Below, in pieces: positions 15,136-23,873 of a DNA stretch of 38,813 nt. A program made the translations under genes and the position numbers. Every line of letters starts with the position of its first letter. Positions within the stretch are counted from its first letter, which is position 1. The notes below the pieces were generated by a model. The model had not been told where the DNA came from and searched no databases. It was given only the letters and a program-made list of their open reading frames with translations. The stretch comes from Agathobaculum desmolans ATCC 43058. Lineage in GTDB: Bacteria; Bacillota; Clostridia; Oscillospirales; Butyricicoccaceae. The stretch is taken from NCBI RefSeq assembly GCF_000701665.1, contig NZ_JNJN01000027.1, positions 1 to 38,813 on the forward strand, in the 5' to 3' direction.

Positions 15136-16857
15136 ATGATGTATTCTCCTGTTAATACAATTTGGGTACTGGTTGGCGCTGCGCTTGTATTTTTTATGCA
15201 GGCCGGATTCTCGCTCTGCGAAGCCGGATTTACCCGTGCCAAAAATACCGGCAATATCTTAATGAAGAACCTGATGGACTTCTGTATCGGAACCCCTGCT
15301 TTCTGGCTGGTCGGATTCGGCGTGATGTTCGGAAGCGGCACAGTTTTCTTCGGCTCCTTTGATCCGCTGATTCTGGGCGATTACAGCAATATTTTGCCTG
15401 CCGGCGTTCCTCTTTGGGCGTTTGCAATCTTCCAGACCGTATTCTGCGCAACCTCTGCGACCATCGTTTCGGGCGCGATGGCAGAAAGAACAAAATTCAG
15501 CGCCTACTGCATTTACTCGGCAGCCATTTCCCTGATCATTTACCCCATTTCCGGACACTGGATCTGGGGCGGCGGCTGGCTCAGTGCGCTCGGATTTCAT
15601 GATTTCGCCGGTTCTACCGCAGTTCACATGGTCGGCGGTATCTGCGCCATGATCGGCGCCGCGATTCTTGGTCCCCGCATTGGAAAGTATGATAAAAACG
15701 GAAAGCCGCACGCAATCCTCGGACACAACCTCACTTTTGCCGCTCTGGGCGTGTTCATCCTGTGGTTCTGCTGGTTCGGTTTCAACGGCGCTTCTACCGT
15801 CGGCATGGACAGCGATGCGCTGATGGAAACTGCCGGCCGCGTCTTTTTCAACACCAACCTCTCGGCTGCCGTCGCCTGCTGCACGACGCTTGTTGTCACT
15901 TGGCTCCGCTATCGGAAACCCGATGTCTCGATGACATATAACGCAGCGCTCGCCGGTCTGGTCGGCATTACCGCCGGCTGTGATGCCGTCAATCCGCTCG
16001 GAGCCGCAGTTATCGGTCTCCTATGCGGCATTGTGATTGTATTTGCCGTAGAATTCTTTGATAAAATCGCAAAAATCGACGATCCGGTCGGCGCAGTATC
16101 GGTTCACTGCGTATGCGGCGCTTTGGGCACCATCCTCACCGGTTTCTTTGCCACCGGCGTGACCACCGAAAAAGGTCTGTTCTACGGCGGCGGGTTTCAC
16201 TTCCTCGGCGTGCAGCTGCTCGGCGTGCTTTCGGTTGCTGCGTATGTCGCCATTGTAATCTCCATTGTTTTCCTCTGCATCAAGCACACCATTGGTCTGC
16301 GCGCGGACAAGGAGGATGAACTGCTGGGACTGGATGTCTCGGAGCACGGACTGCTCACTGCATATGCAGGCTTTGCAATGCTTCCTGACACAATGGTTGC
16401 AGACGAGGATGCGGCAGCCGCACCTGTTACTGTTGTCGGCAATGTTCCGGTGGCAGAGGCGGTTCCGGTTCAGAAAATACCGTCGTTTGAATCGGGCAAG
16501 CCCAAGTTTACCAAGGTGGAAATCATCTGTCGGGAATCCCGTTTTGAAGCGTTGAAAGCTGCAATGATGGAACTTGGTATCACCGGTATGACGGTTTCCC
16601 ACGTTCTGGGCTGCGGCGCCCAAAAGGGCAAGCCGGAATATTATCGCGGCGTTCCTGTCGAAGTCAATCTGCTGTCCAAGGTACAGGTTGAAATTGTAAT
16701 CAGCAAAATCCCTGTTCGCAGCGTCATTGAAACCGCTAAGAAGGTCCTCTACACCGGACATATCGGCGATGGCAAGATCTTTGTTTCCGATGTTGAGAAC
16801 GTAGTGAAGGTTCGCACCGGAGAGGAAGGCTACGATGCGCTTCAGGATGTGGAATAA
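15136..16857 (+). CDS. amt: Ammonium transporter fused to a C-terminal PII domain
   Basis: A 573-residue fusion. Residues 1-400 form an Amt/MEP channel with about 11 membrane helices; family signatures are visible in A-G-F-S-L-C-E-A-G-F-T-R-A-K-N, F-A-G-S-T-A-V-H-M-V-G-G and F-W-F-G-F-N-G-A. After an acidic, Ala/Pro-rich linker (about 420-455) comes a GlnK/PII domain: F-T-K-V-E-I-I-C-R, a T-loop G-C-G-A-Q-K-G-K-P-E-Y-Y-R-G with the Tyr-Arg-Gly motif, and G-H-I-G-D-G-K-I-F-V. PII normally docks as a free trimer to block Amt; here the trimeric channel carries its own regulator. ATG 15136 is preferred over 15127, which abuts its own AAAGAGG. The gene lies 18 bases after glnN. Confidence 0.93.
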   Translation: MMYSPVNTIWVLVGAALVFFMQAGFSLCEAGFTRAKNTGNILMKNLMDFCIGTPAFWLVGFGVMFGSGTVFFGSFDPLILGDYSNILPAGVPLWAFAIFQTVFCATSATIVSGAMAERTKFSAYCIYSAAISLIIYPISGHWIWGGGWLSALGFHDFAGSTAVHMVGGICAMIGAAILGPRIGKYDKNGKPHAILGHNLTFAALGVFILWFCWFGFNGASTVGMDSDALMETAGRVFFNTNLSAAVACCTTLVVTWLRYRKPDVSMTYNAALAGLVGITAGCDAVNPLGAAVIGLLCGIVIVFAVEFFDKIAKIDDPVGAVSVHCVCGALGTILTGFFATGVTTEKGLFYGGGFHFLGVQLLGVLSVAAYVAIVISIVFLCIKHTIGLRADKEDELLGLDVSEHGLLTAYAGFAMLPDTMVADEDAAAAPVTVVGNVPVAEAVPVQKIPSFESGKPKFTKVEIICRESRFEALKAAMMELGITGMTVSHVLGCGAQKGKPEYYRGVPVEVNLLSKVQVEIVISKIPVRSVIETAKKVLYTGHIGDGKIFVSDVENVVKVRTGEEGYDALQDVE

Positions 16858-16881
16858 CTGCAATCCTGTTTCATATTCGCA

Positions 16882-16917
16882 AGAGGTCCGGCGCATAAAA
16901 GCGCCAGACCTCTTTTT
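16882..16917 (+). terminator. Terminator of the glnN-amt operon
   Basis: Stem AGAGGTC-C-GGCGC/GCGCC-A-GACCTCT (one internal mismatch), loop ATAAAA, then TTTTTC. Confidence 0.9.
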
Positions 16918-16942
16918 CTTTTCTCCCGCAGAAAATTCCCCG

Positions 16943-16971
16943 TTGACAAACTGCGAAGAAAAGAGTATCCT
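16943..16971 (+). promoter_or_regulatory. Promoter of the purC-carB-amidase operon
   Basis: TTGACA (16943-16948), 17-base spacer, TATCCT (16966-16971); the start near 16979 again places an ANTAR hairpin at the 5' end. Confidence 0.85.
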
Positions 16972-16981
16972 ATTGAATTAG

Positions 16982-16999
16982 AAAGGCAAAGACGTCTAT
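16982..16999 (+). promoter_or_regulatory. ANTAR hexaloop hairpin 1, purC leader
   Basis: AAAGGC-[AAAGAC]-GTCTAT, loop A1/G4, one A-A mismatch in the stem. It overlaps a weaker terminator (GGCA-AGAC with GTCT-TGCC, then CTGTTTTC) at 16985-17026. Confidence 0.7.
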
Positions 17000-17026
17000 C
17001 GTTTTCAGTGTCTCTGCCCTGTTTTC
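16985..17026 (+). terminator. Leader terminator 1 of the purC operon (weak)
   Basis: GGCA (16985-16988) and AGAC (16990-16993) pair with GTCT (17010-17013) and TGCC (17015-17018) across one mismatch; the loop is 16 bases and the tail CTGTTTTC. It is less stable than the other leader terminators. Confidence 0.55.
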
Positions 17027-17041
17027 AGAACTCAAAATCGT

Positions 17042-17095
17042 AAAAGGCAATGGTGTCTTTAATGTTTACGCATTAAAGCATCATTGCCTTTTTTT
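17042..17095 (+). terminator. Leader terminator 2 of the purC operon, overlapping ANTAR hairpin 2
   Basis: Outer arms AAAAGGCAATG (17042-17052)/CATTGCCTTTT and inner arms CTTTAATG/CATTAAAG close a loop of six, followed by T's. The competing ANTAR hairpin AAAGGC-[AATGGT]-GTCTTT occupies 17043-17060 with loop A1/G4. Confidence 0.88.
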
Positions 17096-17135
17096 CGTGT
17101 TCTCACAGTCAATAATCATGCAAAGGGAGATTGCT

Positions 17136-17849
17136 ATGATAAAAAAAGATCAGCTTTATGAAGGCAAAGCAAAAAAAGTTTTTCAAACCGCAAATCCGGA
17201 ACTTCTGATTGTTTCCTACAAAGACGATGCCACTGCGTTCAACGGTCTGAAAAAAGGGACGATTTCCGGCAAAGGCGCCATCAACAACCGTATGAGCAAT
17301 TTGCTGATGCAGCGTCTCCAAGAATCCGGAATCCCCACGCACTTTGTCGCGGAATTGAACGCGCGTGAAACATTGGTAAAACGGGTATCCATTGTCCCGC
17401 TGGAGGTCGTCATCCGCAACATTGCAGCCGGTTCTTTTTCAAAGCGCTACGGCGTAGAAGAGGGACGTATTTTTCCGACCCCTACCATCGAATTCAGCTA
17501 CAAAAACGATGCATTGGGCGACCCTCTGATGGCAGAATCTCACGCTACTGCGTTAAATCTGGCAACTCCTGCGGAAATCGAGTGCATCAAATCTTATTCC
17601 TTTGCCATCAACGACATCCTAAAGGCTTTTTGGCTCAAATGCGGCATCACCTTGGTGGACTTTAAGCTGGAATTCGGCAGGCTTGCGGACGGCTCGATCG
17701 TACTCGCCGACGAGATCAGTCCCGATACCTGCCGCTTATGGGATACCAAAACCGGTGAAAAGCTGGACAAAGACCGTTTCCGGCGCGATCTTGGCGGCGC
17801 GGAAGATGCATACGCCGAGGTCATGAACCGCCTGACCAGTCATATCTGA
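17136..17849 (+). CDS. purC: SAICAR synthetase (purine biosynthesis)
   Basis: A 237-residue enzyme joining CAIR and aspartate with ATP to give SAICAR. The ATP site is evident: L-Y-E-G-K-A-K-K-V-F (residues 6-15), D-D-A-T-A-F-N-G, then E-V-V-I-R-N-I-A-A-G-S-F and C-terminal L-V-D-F-K-L-E-F-G, L-A-D-E-I-S-P-D-T-C-R-L-W-D. AAAGGGAGA fits ATG 17136; the longer in-frame start at 17097 lies in the leader terminator tail. It heads the operon behind two ANTAR units. PurC itself does not use glutamine, unlike PurF and CarA downstream. Other purine genes are not in the window. Confidence 0.96.
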   Translation: MIKKDQLYEGKAKKVFQTANPELLIVSYKDDATAFNGLKKGTISGKGAINNRMSNLLMQRLQESGIPTHFVAELNARETLVKRVSIVPLEVVIRNIAAGSFSKRYGVEEGRIFPTPTIEFSYKNDALGDPLMAESHATALNLATPAEIECIKSYSFAINDILKAFWLKCGITLVDFKLEFGRLADGSIVLADEISPDTCRLWDTKTGEKLDKDRFRRDLGGAEDAYAEVMNRLTSHI

Positions 17850-17858
17850 GGCAAAAAC

Positions 17859-18047
17859 ATGACAAAATATATCTTTATGGCAGAGAAAACGACATCCGCA
17901 CTCGGCCCAAACGACCCACATCGGGACGGCTTGGAAGGCACCTGTCTTGCGCTCAGCGGTATCTATTCGGACGGCAGGCCGGCCGAAGGCATGGAACAAA
18001 CCATTTATCCCATCCAAATAGAGGTGCAGTATCATCCCGTGTTTTAG
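17859..18047 (+). CDS. Unrecognised small ORF between purC and purF
   Basis: 62 codons, ATG 17859, ten bases after purC with no strong ribosome site. The product begins MTKYIFMAEKTTSALGPND and ends in Q-I-E-V-Q-Y-H-P-V-F. The ending recalls the Y-H-P segment of class I glutaminases but there is nothing else to support that. It fills most of the gap between two co-transcribed genes, so it may be a real small protein, a translated linker or the remnant of a lost gene. I do not recognise it. Confidence 0.4.
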   Translation: MTKYIFMAEKTTSALGPNDPHRDGLEGTCLALSGIYSDGRPAEGMEQTIYPIQIEVQYHPVF

Positions 18048-18124
18048 AGCCGACCAAACTGGGCGCATTCGCTGTTTTGGGGATTTATCGAAGCAGCATT
18101 ATCAAATACGATCGGAGGCAGAGC

Positions 18125-19546
18125 ATGAGTATTCATGAGGAATGCGGGGTATTCGGCATAATTGCACCAACCCCCTGTGATGTGGCAAGAATCTCTTATT
18201 ACGGACTGTATGCACTGCAGCACCGCGGACAGGAAAGCGCCGGTATCGTAGTCAACGACGACGGTGTGTTCGTCTCTCACAAGGATTTGGGTCTTGTCAG
18301 CGAAGTGTTTTCCAATGAAATCCTATCAGACTTGCCGCAAAGTACAATGGCGGTCGCGCACACCCGATACGGCACCACCGGCGGCACCAACCGCAACAAC
18401 TGCCAACCCATTGAGGTCAATCATCAAAAAGGCAGGATGGCGCTTGCACACAACGGAAACCTCAGCAATTCTGCGGAACTGCGCAGCACACTGGAACTGA
18501 GCGGCGCAATTTTCCATACCACCAGCGATACAGAAACGATTGCTTATATTATCACCAGAGAACGGCTGTGCACGGCTTCCATTGAGGATGCCGTCAGTCA
18601 GGCAATGTATGCCTTTGACGGCGCCTATTCTCTTGTCGTGATGTCTCCGCAAAAGCTGATTTGCGTCCGAGACCCGCACGGCTTTCGCCCCCTTTGTTAT
18701 GGAAAAACCGCAGACGGCACATATGTGGTCGCTTCGGAAAGCTGCGCTGTCAAAGCGGTCGGCGCCGAAGTCATCCGCGATGTCGAGCCCGGGGAAATTC
18801 TCGTCTTTACCAAAACCGGCGTCACATCCCGTCGGGAGCACTGCCGCAAGCAAGAGCCCACCCCCTGTATCTTTGAATACATCTATTTTGCGCGTCCGGA
18901 CTCCATCATTGACGGCATTTCGGTCCACGCATCCCGTGTCAAAGCCGGAAAGATTCTTGCGCAGACACATCCGGTTCAGGCAGACCTTGTAATCGGCGCG
19001 CCGGATTCCGGATTGGACGCTGCGCTCGGTTTCAGTCAGGAATCCGGCATTCCCTACGGCATCGGGCTTATCAAAAACAAATACATCGGCAGAACCTTTA
19101 TTTCCCCCGGGCAGGGTGCACGGATTGACGGGGTAAAAATCAAGCTTGCCGCCGTGGAGGAAAGCATCGCAGGCAAACGGGTCGTCTTAGTAGACGACTC
19201 CATTGTCCGAGGCAATACAATGGGGCGCGTTGTAAAGCTGCTCCGCGATGCAGGCGCCAAAGAAGTGCACGTGCGCATTTCATCCCCGCCGTTTCTCCAC
19301 CCCTGCTATTACGGAACCGACATTGACTCGGAAGAGCATCTGATCGCCTGCAAGCACAGCGTATCTGAAATATGCCGCATCATCGGCGCCGATTCTCTTG
19401 GATATTTCCCAATCCAAAAGCTCAGCGCCATCACAGGCAGCAGGCATTTTTGCAGCGCCTGCTTCAGCGGGGATTATCCCACCGCAGTCCCCACCGATAC
19501 CCGAAAAGATCGTTTTGAACAGCGATTATCCGATAAAAAGAAGTGA
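18125..19546 (+). CDS. purF: Amidophosphoribosyltransferase
   Basis: A 473-residue enzyme for the first committed purine step: PRPP plus glutamine gives phosphoribosylamine. M-S-I-H-E-E-C-G-V-F-G-I shows the class II glutaminase with Cys7 exposed after loss of a six-residue propeptide, and L-Q-H-R-G-Q-E-S-A-G-I follows. The PRPP loop V-V-L-V-D-D-S-I-V-R-G-N-T is near residue 355. Late cysteines (C-K-H, C-S-A-C) fit the iron-sulfur type of PurF. CGGAGG lies before ATG 18125; an upstream in-frame start at 18077 lacks one. carA starts 7 bases after its stop codon. Confidence 0.96.
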   Translation: MSIHEECGVFGIIAPTPCDVARISYYGLYALQHRGQESAGIVVNDDGVFVSHKDLGLVSEVFSNEILSDLPQSTMAVAHTRYGTTGGTNRNNCQPIEVNHQKGRMALAHNGNLSNSAELRSTLELSGAIFHTTSDTETIAYIITRERLCTASIEDAVSQAMYAFDGAYSLVVMSPQKLICVRDPHGFRPLCYGKTADGTYVVASESCAVKAVGAEVIRDVEPGEILVFTKTGVTSRREHCRKQEPTPCIFEYIYFARPDSIIDGISVHASRVKAGKILAQTHPVQADLVIGAPDSGLDAALGFSQESGIPYGIGLIKNKYIGRTFISPGQGARIDGVKIKLAAVEESIAGKRVVLVDDSIVRGNTMGRVVKLLRDAGAKEVHVRISSPPFLHPCYYGTDIDSEEHLIACKHSVSEICRIIGADSLGYFPIQKLSAITGSRHFCSACFSGDYPTAVPTDTRKDRFEQRLSDKKK

Positions 19547-19553
19547 GGTTCCG

Positions 19554-20654
19554 ATGATGAAAAAAGAATTTGACAGAAAGCTTATTTTTGAGGATGGGCA
19601 GGAATATTACGGCTATGGTTTCGGCGCTGATGCAGAAGCCGTATGCGAAATTGTTTTTAACACTTCCATGGTCGGATATCAGGAAATTCTATCCGACCCC
19701 TCCTATGCAGACCAGGCTGTTGTGATGACTTATCCGCTCATCGGCAATTACGGTATGGCAAAGGACGACTACGAACGGGATACCCCCTCGATCGGCGCCC
19801 TGATCGTCCACGCTTATTATGATGAACCCTCCAACTTCCGCAGCACCGCCACCTTGTCCGAGGTCATGCTGAAATTCGGGATTCCCGGTATTTCCGGCAT
19901 CGACACCAGAAAGCTGAACCGCTCCATCCGCGATTTTGGAACACGCAAAGCCCTGATCACCGGCAGCTCCACACCGCTGAAAGACGGGCTTGCGCGTCTC
20001 AAATGCACAACGCTGCCCCGCAATGCGGTGTCCCGCGTAAGCTGTAAACAAAAAATCGTCTCTGCCGCATCCTTTCCACAATATCACGTCGTCGCGATTG
20101 ACTGCGGAATGAAACAGAATATTGTGCGGTCGCTGAACCAACGCGGCTGTACGGTCACAGCGGTACCATGGAATACATCCGCAGAATCGATTATCACCCT
20201 CAAGCCGGACGGCATTTTCATTTCCAACGGTTCCGGCGACCCTTCCGACGTTCCGGAAACCATTGCAGCCGTCCGGCATCTGCTCGGAAAATATCCTATG
20301 TTCGGCATCTGCCTTGGACACCAGATTATTGCGCTCGCCAAAGGCGGAAAAACCTACAAGCTCAAATTCGGCCATCGCGGAGGGAATCATCCGGTACGCA
20401 ATCTGGAAACCAATCAAATCGAAATAACTTCGCAAAACCATTCCTATGCAGTGGACGCCAACAGCCTTCCGGGCACCGGACTGACCTTGACACACATCAA
20501 CCTTCTCGATCATACCGTGGAAGGATTGCAATGCGCACAGGATAAAGCGTTCAGCGTACAATATCATCCGGAAAGCGCACCGGGACCGCAGGACAGCGCC
20601 TACCTTTTCGACCGCTTTATCAAGCTGATGGAGGACGAACAAATTCATGCCTAA
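19554..20654 (+). CDS. carA: Carbamoyl-phosphate synthase, small (glutaminase) subunit
   Basis: A 366-residue subunit that hydrolyses glutamine and passes ammonia to CarB for pyrimidine and arginine synthesis. The N-terminal domain shows F-N-T-S-M-V-G-Y-Q-E-I-L-S-D-P-S-Y and G-I-S-G-I-D-T-R-K-L. The class I amidotransferase domain has F-G-I-C-L-G-H-Q (catalytic Cys near 250), K-F-G-H-R-G-G-N-H-P and V-Q-Y-H-P-E-S-A-P-G-P for the His and Glu. ATG 19554 follows AGTGAGG; an earlier in-frame start would lie inside purF. Its stop overlaps the carB start by 8 bases, as usual for this complex. Confidence 0.96.
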   Translation: MMKKEFDRKLIFEDGQEYYGYGFGADAEAVCEIVFNTSMVGYQEILSDPSYADQAVVMTYPLIGNYGMAKDDYERDTPSIGALIVHAYYDEPSNFRSTATLSEVMLKFGIPGISGIDTRKLNRSIRDFGTRKALITGSSTPLKDGLARLKCTTLPRNAVSRVSCKQKIVSAASFPQYHVVAIDCGMKQNIVRSLNQRGCTVTAVPWNTSAESIITLKPDGIFISNGSGDPSDVPETIAAVRHLLGKYPMFGICLGHQIIALAKGGKTYKLKFGHRGGNHPVRNLETNQIEITSQNHSYAVDANSLPGTGLTLTHINLLDHTVEGLQCAQDKAFSVQYHPESAPGPQDSAYLFDRFIKLMEDEQIHA

Positions 20655-23600
20655 GAGAACAGATATCAAAAAAGTGCTTGTCATCGGCTCGGGTCCGATT
20701 GTAATTGGTCAGGCAGCAGAATTCGATTATGCCGGAACGCAGGCGTGCCTTGCCCTGAAAGAGGAGGGCTACGAGGTCATTCTATGCAACTCCAACCCGG
20801 CAACCATCATGACCGATACTTCGATTGCGGACAAGGTTTACATGGAGCCGCTGACTCTGGAGTATATTGCTAAAATCATCCGATACGAACGCCCGGATGC
20901 AATTCTCCCCGGCATCGGCGGTCAGACAGGTTTGAACCTCGCCATGCAGCTTGAAAAGAAGGGGGTGCTCTCAGAGTGCCGCGTGGAACTGCTCGGCACC
21001 AAAAGCAGTAGCATTGCCCATGCAGAAGACCGCGAACTGTTTAAGGAGCTTTGTGAATCCCTCGGGGAACCGGTTTTGCCCTCTCAAATTGCAAGTTCGA
21101 TGGAAGAAGGTTTGCAGGCAGCGCAGCAGATCGGGTATCCCGTTGTCCTGCGTCCTGCTTTTACGCTGGGCGGTACCGGCGGCGGGTTTGCTGACAATGA
21201 AGCGGAATTTCTGCCATTGATGAAGAACGCACTCTCTCTGTCTCCGGTCAAGCAGGTTCTGATTGAAAAGAGCATCAAGGGATATAAGGAAATCGAATAT
21301 GAAGTCATGCGCGACAGCAACAATACCGCCATTACCATCTGCAATATGGAAAACCTTGACCCTGTCGGGATTCACACCGGCGACTCGATTGTGGTCTGCC
21401 CGTCTCAGACGCTGACCAACCGGGAATACCACATGCTCCGGGACAGCGCGCTCAAAATCATCCGTGCACTTGAAATTGAGGGCGGCTGCAACGTCCAGTT
21501 CGCACTGGACCCGCATTCGTTCCAATATTACCTGATCGAAGTCAATCCCCGCGTATCCCGCTCCTCTGCACTGGCTTCTAAAGCCAGCGGGTATCCGATT
21601 GCGCGGGTTTCTGCAAAAATCGGTATTGGTATGACGCTTGATGAAATTCAAATCGCCAATACCCCTGCATCCTTTGAGCCGGCGCTGGACTATATTGTAA
21701 CCAAAATGCCGCGCTTCCCGTTTGATAAATTTTCGGACGCCAACAACGCGCTTTCCACCCAGATGAAAGCCACCGGCGAAGTAATGAGCATCGGCAGAAC
21801 CATGGAAGAAAGCCTCCTCAAAGCAATTCGTTCCCTGGAAGTCGGTCTTTTCCATTTGCATCATCCCAAATTCGATGCTGTCAGCGCCGAGGAACTGCTG
21901 GAATATATCAAAACCGGCACCGATGACCGAATCTATGCCATCGCAGCGCTTCTTCGTCTCGGATGCAGCATCGAACCGATTGCCGCTGCAAGTGCAATCG
22001 ATCGCTTTTTCCTTCAGGCGCTGCGCAATATTGTGTCGGAAGAGCGCGAAATCAAGGAGCATCCACGGGATATTTCCGTGCTGCGCGACGCCAAGAAAAT
22101 GGGGTTTTCCGATCAAATCATCGGACATCTGTGGAATCTCTCCGAATCCGACGTGTTTTCCCTGCGCCGAAGCCACGGTATCCTTCCGGTCTATAAAATG
22201 ATCGACACATGCGCTTCCGAATTTGAAAGCTATATCCCGTACTTCTATTCCACCTATGAAGACGAAAACGAATCCATTGTATCGTCTAAGCAGAAGGTCA
22301 TTGTACTCGGCTCCGGTCCCATCCGGATCGGACAAGGGGTAGAATTCGACTATTCCACCGTCCACGCGGTTCAGACCATCAAGGCGTCGGGATACGAAGC
22401 GATTATTATCAACAACAATCCTGAAACGGTTTCCACCGACTATACCTGCTCGGACAAGCTGTATTTTGAACCGCTGTGCGTCGAAGACGTCATAAACATC
22501 ATCGAGCTGGAGCAGCCGGTGGGCGTTATTGCAACTCTGGGCGGTCAGACCGCAATCAACCTTGCCGCACCGCTGAAAAAGCGCGGCGTCAAAATCATCG
22601 GCACAGGCTGCGACGCGATTGAGCGCGCCGAAAACCGCGACGCCTTTGAGAAACTGCTCAATGCCCTGCATATCCCGCAGCCAAAGGGCCGTGCCGTCAC
22701 CAGTGTAGAAGCCGGGATTCAAGCCGCCAAAGAGATCGGATACCCTGTACTGGTCCGTCCCAGTTTTGTGCTTGGCGGCAGAGCCATGCAAATTGTCGCC
22801 AAGGAGGATGCGCTTCGCAGCTATCTCAAAACCGCTGTGGAAATCGATGAAGACAAACCAGTTCTGGTCGATCAATACATCTGCGGAAAAGAAGTGGAAG
22901 TCGATGCAATCTGTGACGGAACCCACGTATTTGTCCCCGGTATTATGGAGCTTGTAGAACGCACCGGCATCCATTCAGGCGATTCTATCAGCGTCTACCC
23001 CTCTTATAGCCTTTCCGCCGAGGTCAAGCAAACCATCCTCAATTACACCGAAAAACTCGGACTGGGAATCGGCATCATTGGCCTGTTTAATATCCAGTTT
23101 ATCGTAGATGCACAAGGTCATGTCTACATCATCGAGGTCAATCCCCGTTCCTCCCGAACGGTCCCCTTTCTGTCGAAAGCCACCGGATACAGCCTTGCCG
23201 ATATTGCGACGCGCTGCAACCTCGGCACCTCTCTTGCAGAGCAGGGAATCTCCGAGATTTACCCGCCGGAAAAAGGACGCTTTTACGTCAAAGCGCCTGC
23301 ATTCTCTTTTTCCAAGCTGCAAGGGATGGACGCCTACCTGTCCCCTGAAATGAAATCCACCGGTGAAGCGATCGGATACGACGAAAAGCTGCATCGTGCC
23401 GTTTATAAAGCAATGATTGCCTCCGGTCTTACGCTGCGCAATTACGGAACGGTAATCGTCAGCGTCGCCGATGAAGACAAAGAAGAAACGCTGCCGCTCG
23501 TCCGGCGTTTTTACAACATGGGTTTTAATATTGAAGCCACTGCGCTGACCGGCGAATTTTTGAAAGCCAACGGGATTCGTACCCGCATTCGCCGCAAGCC

Positions 23601-23829
23601 CAGCGAGGGAAGTGAAGAGGTGCTGGATTCTATCCGTGCCGGCTATGTCAGCTATGTCATCAACACCCGCGCGGTCCTCTCTGGGAAACACTTCGGCGAT
23701 GGAATCGCGATCCGCGAATGTGCGGCACAGAATAATATCACCATGCTGACCTCACTCGATACCGTTCGGATGCTTCTGGACGTACTGGAAGAGGTGACGC
23801 TCGGCATCTCTACCATCGACGGGAAATGA
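20647..23829 (+). CDS. carB: Carbamoyl-phosphate synthase, large subunit
   Basis: A 1060-residue, full-length synthetase. Two homologous ATP-grasp halves are visible: G-S-G-P-I-V-I-G-Q-A-A-E-F-D-Y at residue 13 and G-S-G-P-I-R-I-G-Q-G-V-E-F-D-Y in the second half. N-P-R-V-S-R-S-S-A-L-A-S-K-A and N-P-R-S-S-R-T-V-P-F are the metal-binding strands, one per half, and the last 130 residues form the MGS-like allosteric domain. It combines bicarbonate, two ATP and ammonia from CarA. Translational coupling to carA is shown by the 8-base overlap. Nothing is disrupted over 3.2 kb, which argues for recent selection. Confidence 0.97.
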   Translation: MPKRTDIKKVLVIGSGPIVIGQAAEFDYAGTQACLALKEEGYEVILCNSNPATIMTDTSIADKVYMEPLTLEYIAKIIRYERPDAILPGIGGQTGLNLAMQLEKKGVLSECRVELLGTKSSSIAHAEDRELFKELCESLGEPVLPSQIASSMEEGLQAAQQIGYPVVLRPAFTLGGTGGGFADNEAEFLPLMKNALSLSPVKQVLIEKSIKGYKEIEYEVMRDSNNTAITICNMENLDPVGIHTGDSIVVCPSQTLTNREYHMLRDSALKIIRALEIEGGCNVQFALDPHSFQYYLIEVNPRVSRSSALASKASGYPIARVSAKIGIGMTLDEIQIANTPASFEPALDYIVTKMPRFPFDKFSDANNALSTQMKATGEVMSIGRTMEESLLKAIRSLEVGLFHLHHPKFDAVSAEELLEYIKTGTDDRIYAIAALLRLGCSIEPIAAASAIDRFFLQALRNIVSEEREIKEHPRDISVLRDAKKMGFSDQIIGHLWNLSESDVFSLRRSHGILPVYKMIDTCASEFESYIPYFYSTYEDENESIVSSKQKVIVLGSGPIRIGQGVEFDYSTVHAVQTIKASGYEAIIINNNPETVSTDYTCSDKLYFEPLCVEDVINIIELEQPVGVIATLGGQTAINLAAPLKKRGVKIIGTGCDAIERAENRDAFEKLLNALHIPQPKGRAVTSVEAGIQAAKEIGYPVLVRPSFVLGGRAMQIVAKEDALRSYLKTAVEIDEDKPVLVDQYICGKEVEVDAICDGTHVFVPGIMELVERTGIHSGDSISVYPSYSLSAEVKQTILNYTEKLGLGIGIIGLFNIQFIVDAQGHVYIIEVNPRSSRTVPFLSKATGYSLADIATRCNLGTSLAEQGISEIYPPEKGRFYVKAPAFSFSKLQGMDAYLSPEMKSTGEAIGYDEKLHRAVYKAMIASGLTLRNYGTVIVSVADEDKEETLPLVRRFYNMGFNIEATALTGEFLKANGIRTRIRRKPSEGSEEVLDSIRAGYVSYVINTRAVLSGKHFGDGIAIRECAAQNNITMLTSLDTVRMLLDVLEEVTLGISTIDGK

Positions 23830-23873
23830 GTGCACCGCATGTATGATACCTTGCAGAAAGGAGAACACAAACG

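Noticed and set aside
16972-17135. Purine riboswitch or PurBox in front of purC
   Set aside because: No three-way junction or direct-repeat PurBox was found; the two hairpins have hexaloops of ANTAR type and overlap terminators.
20971-22974. 667-codon minus-strand frame opposite carB
   Set aside because: Shadow of a codon-biased gene; no motif and no start signal.
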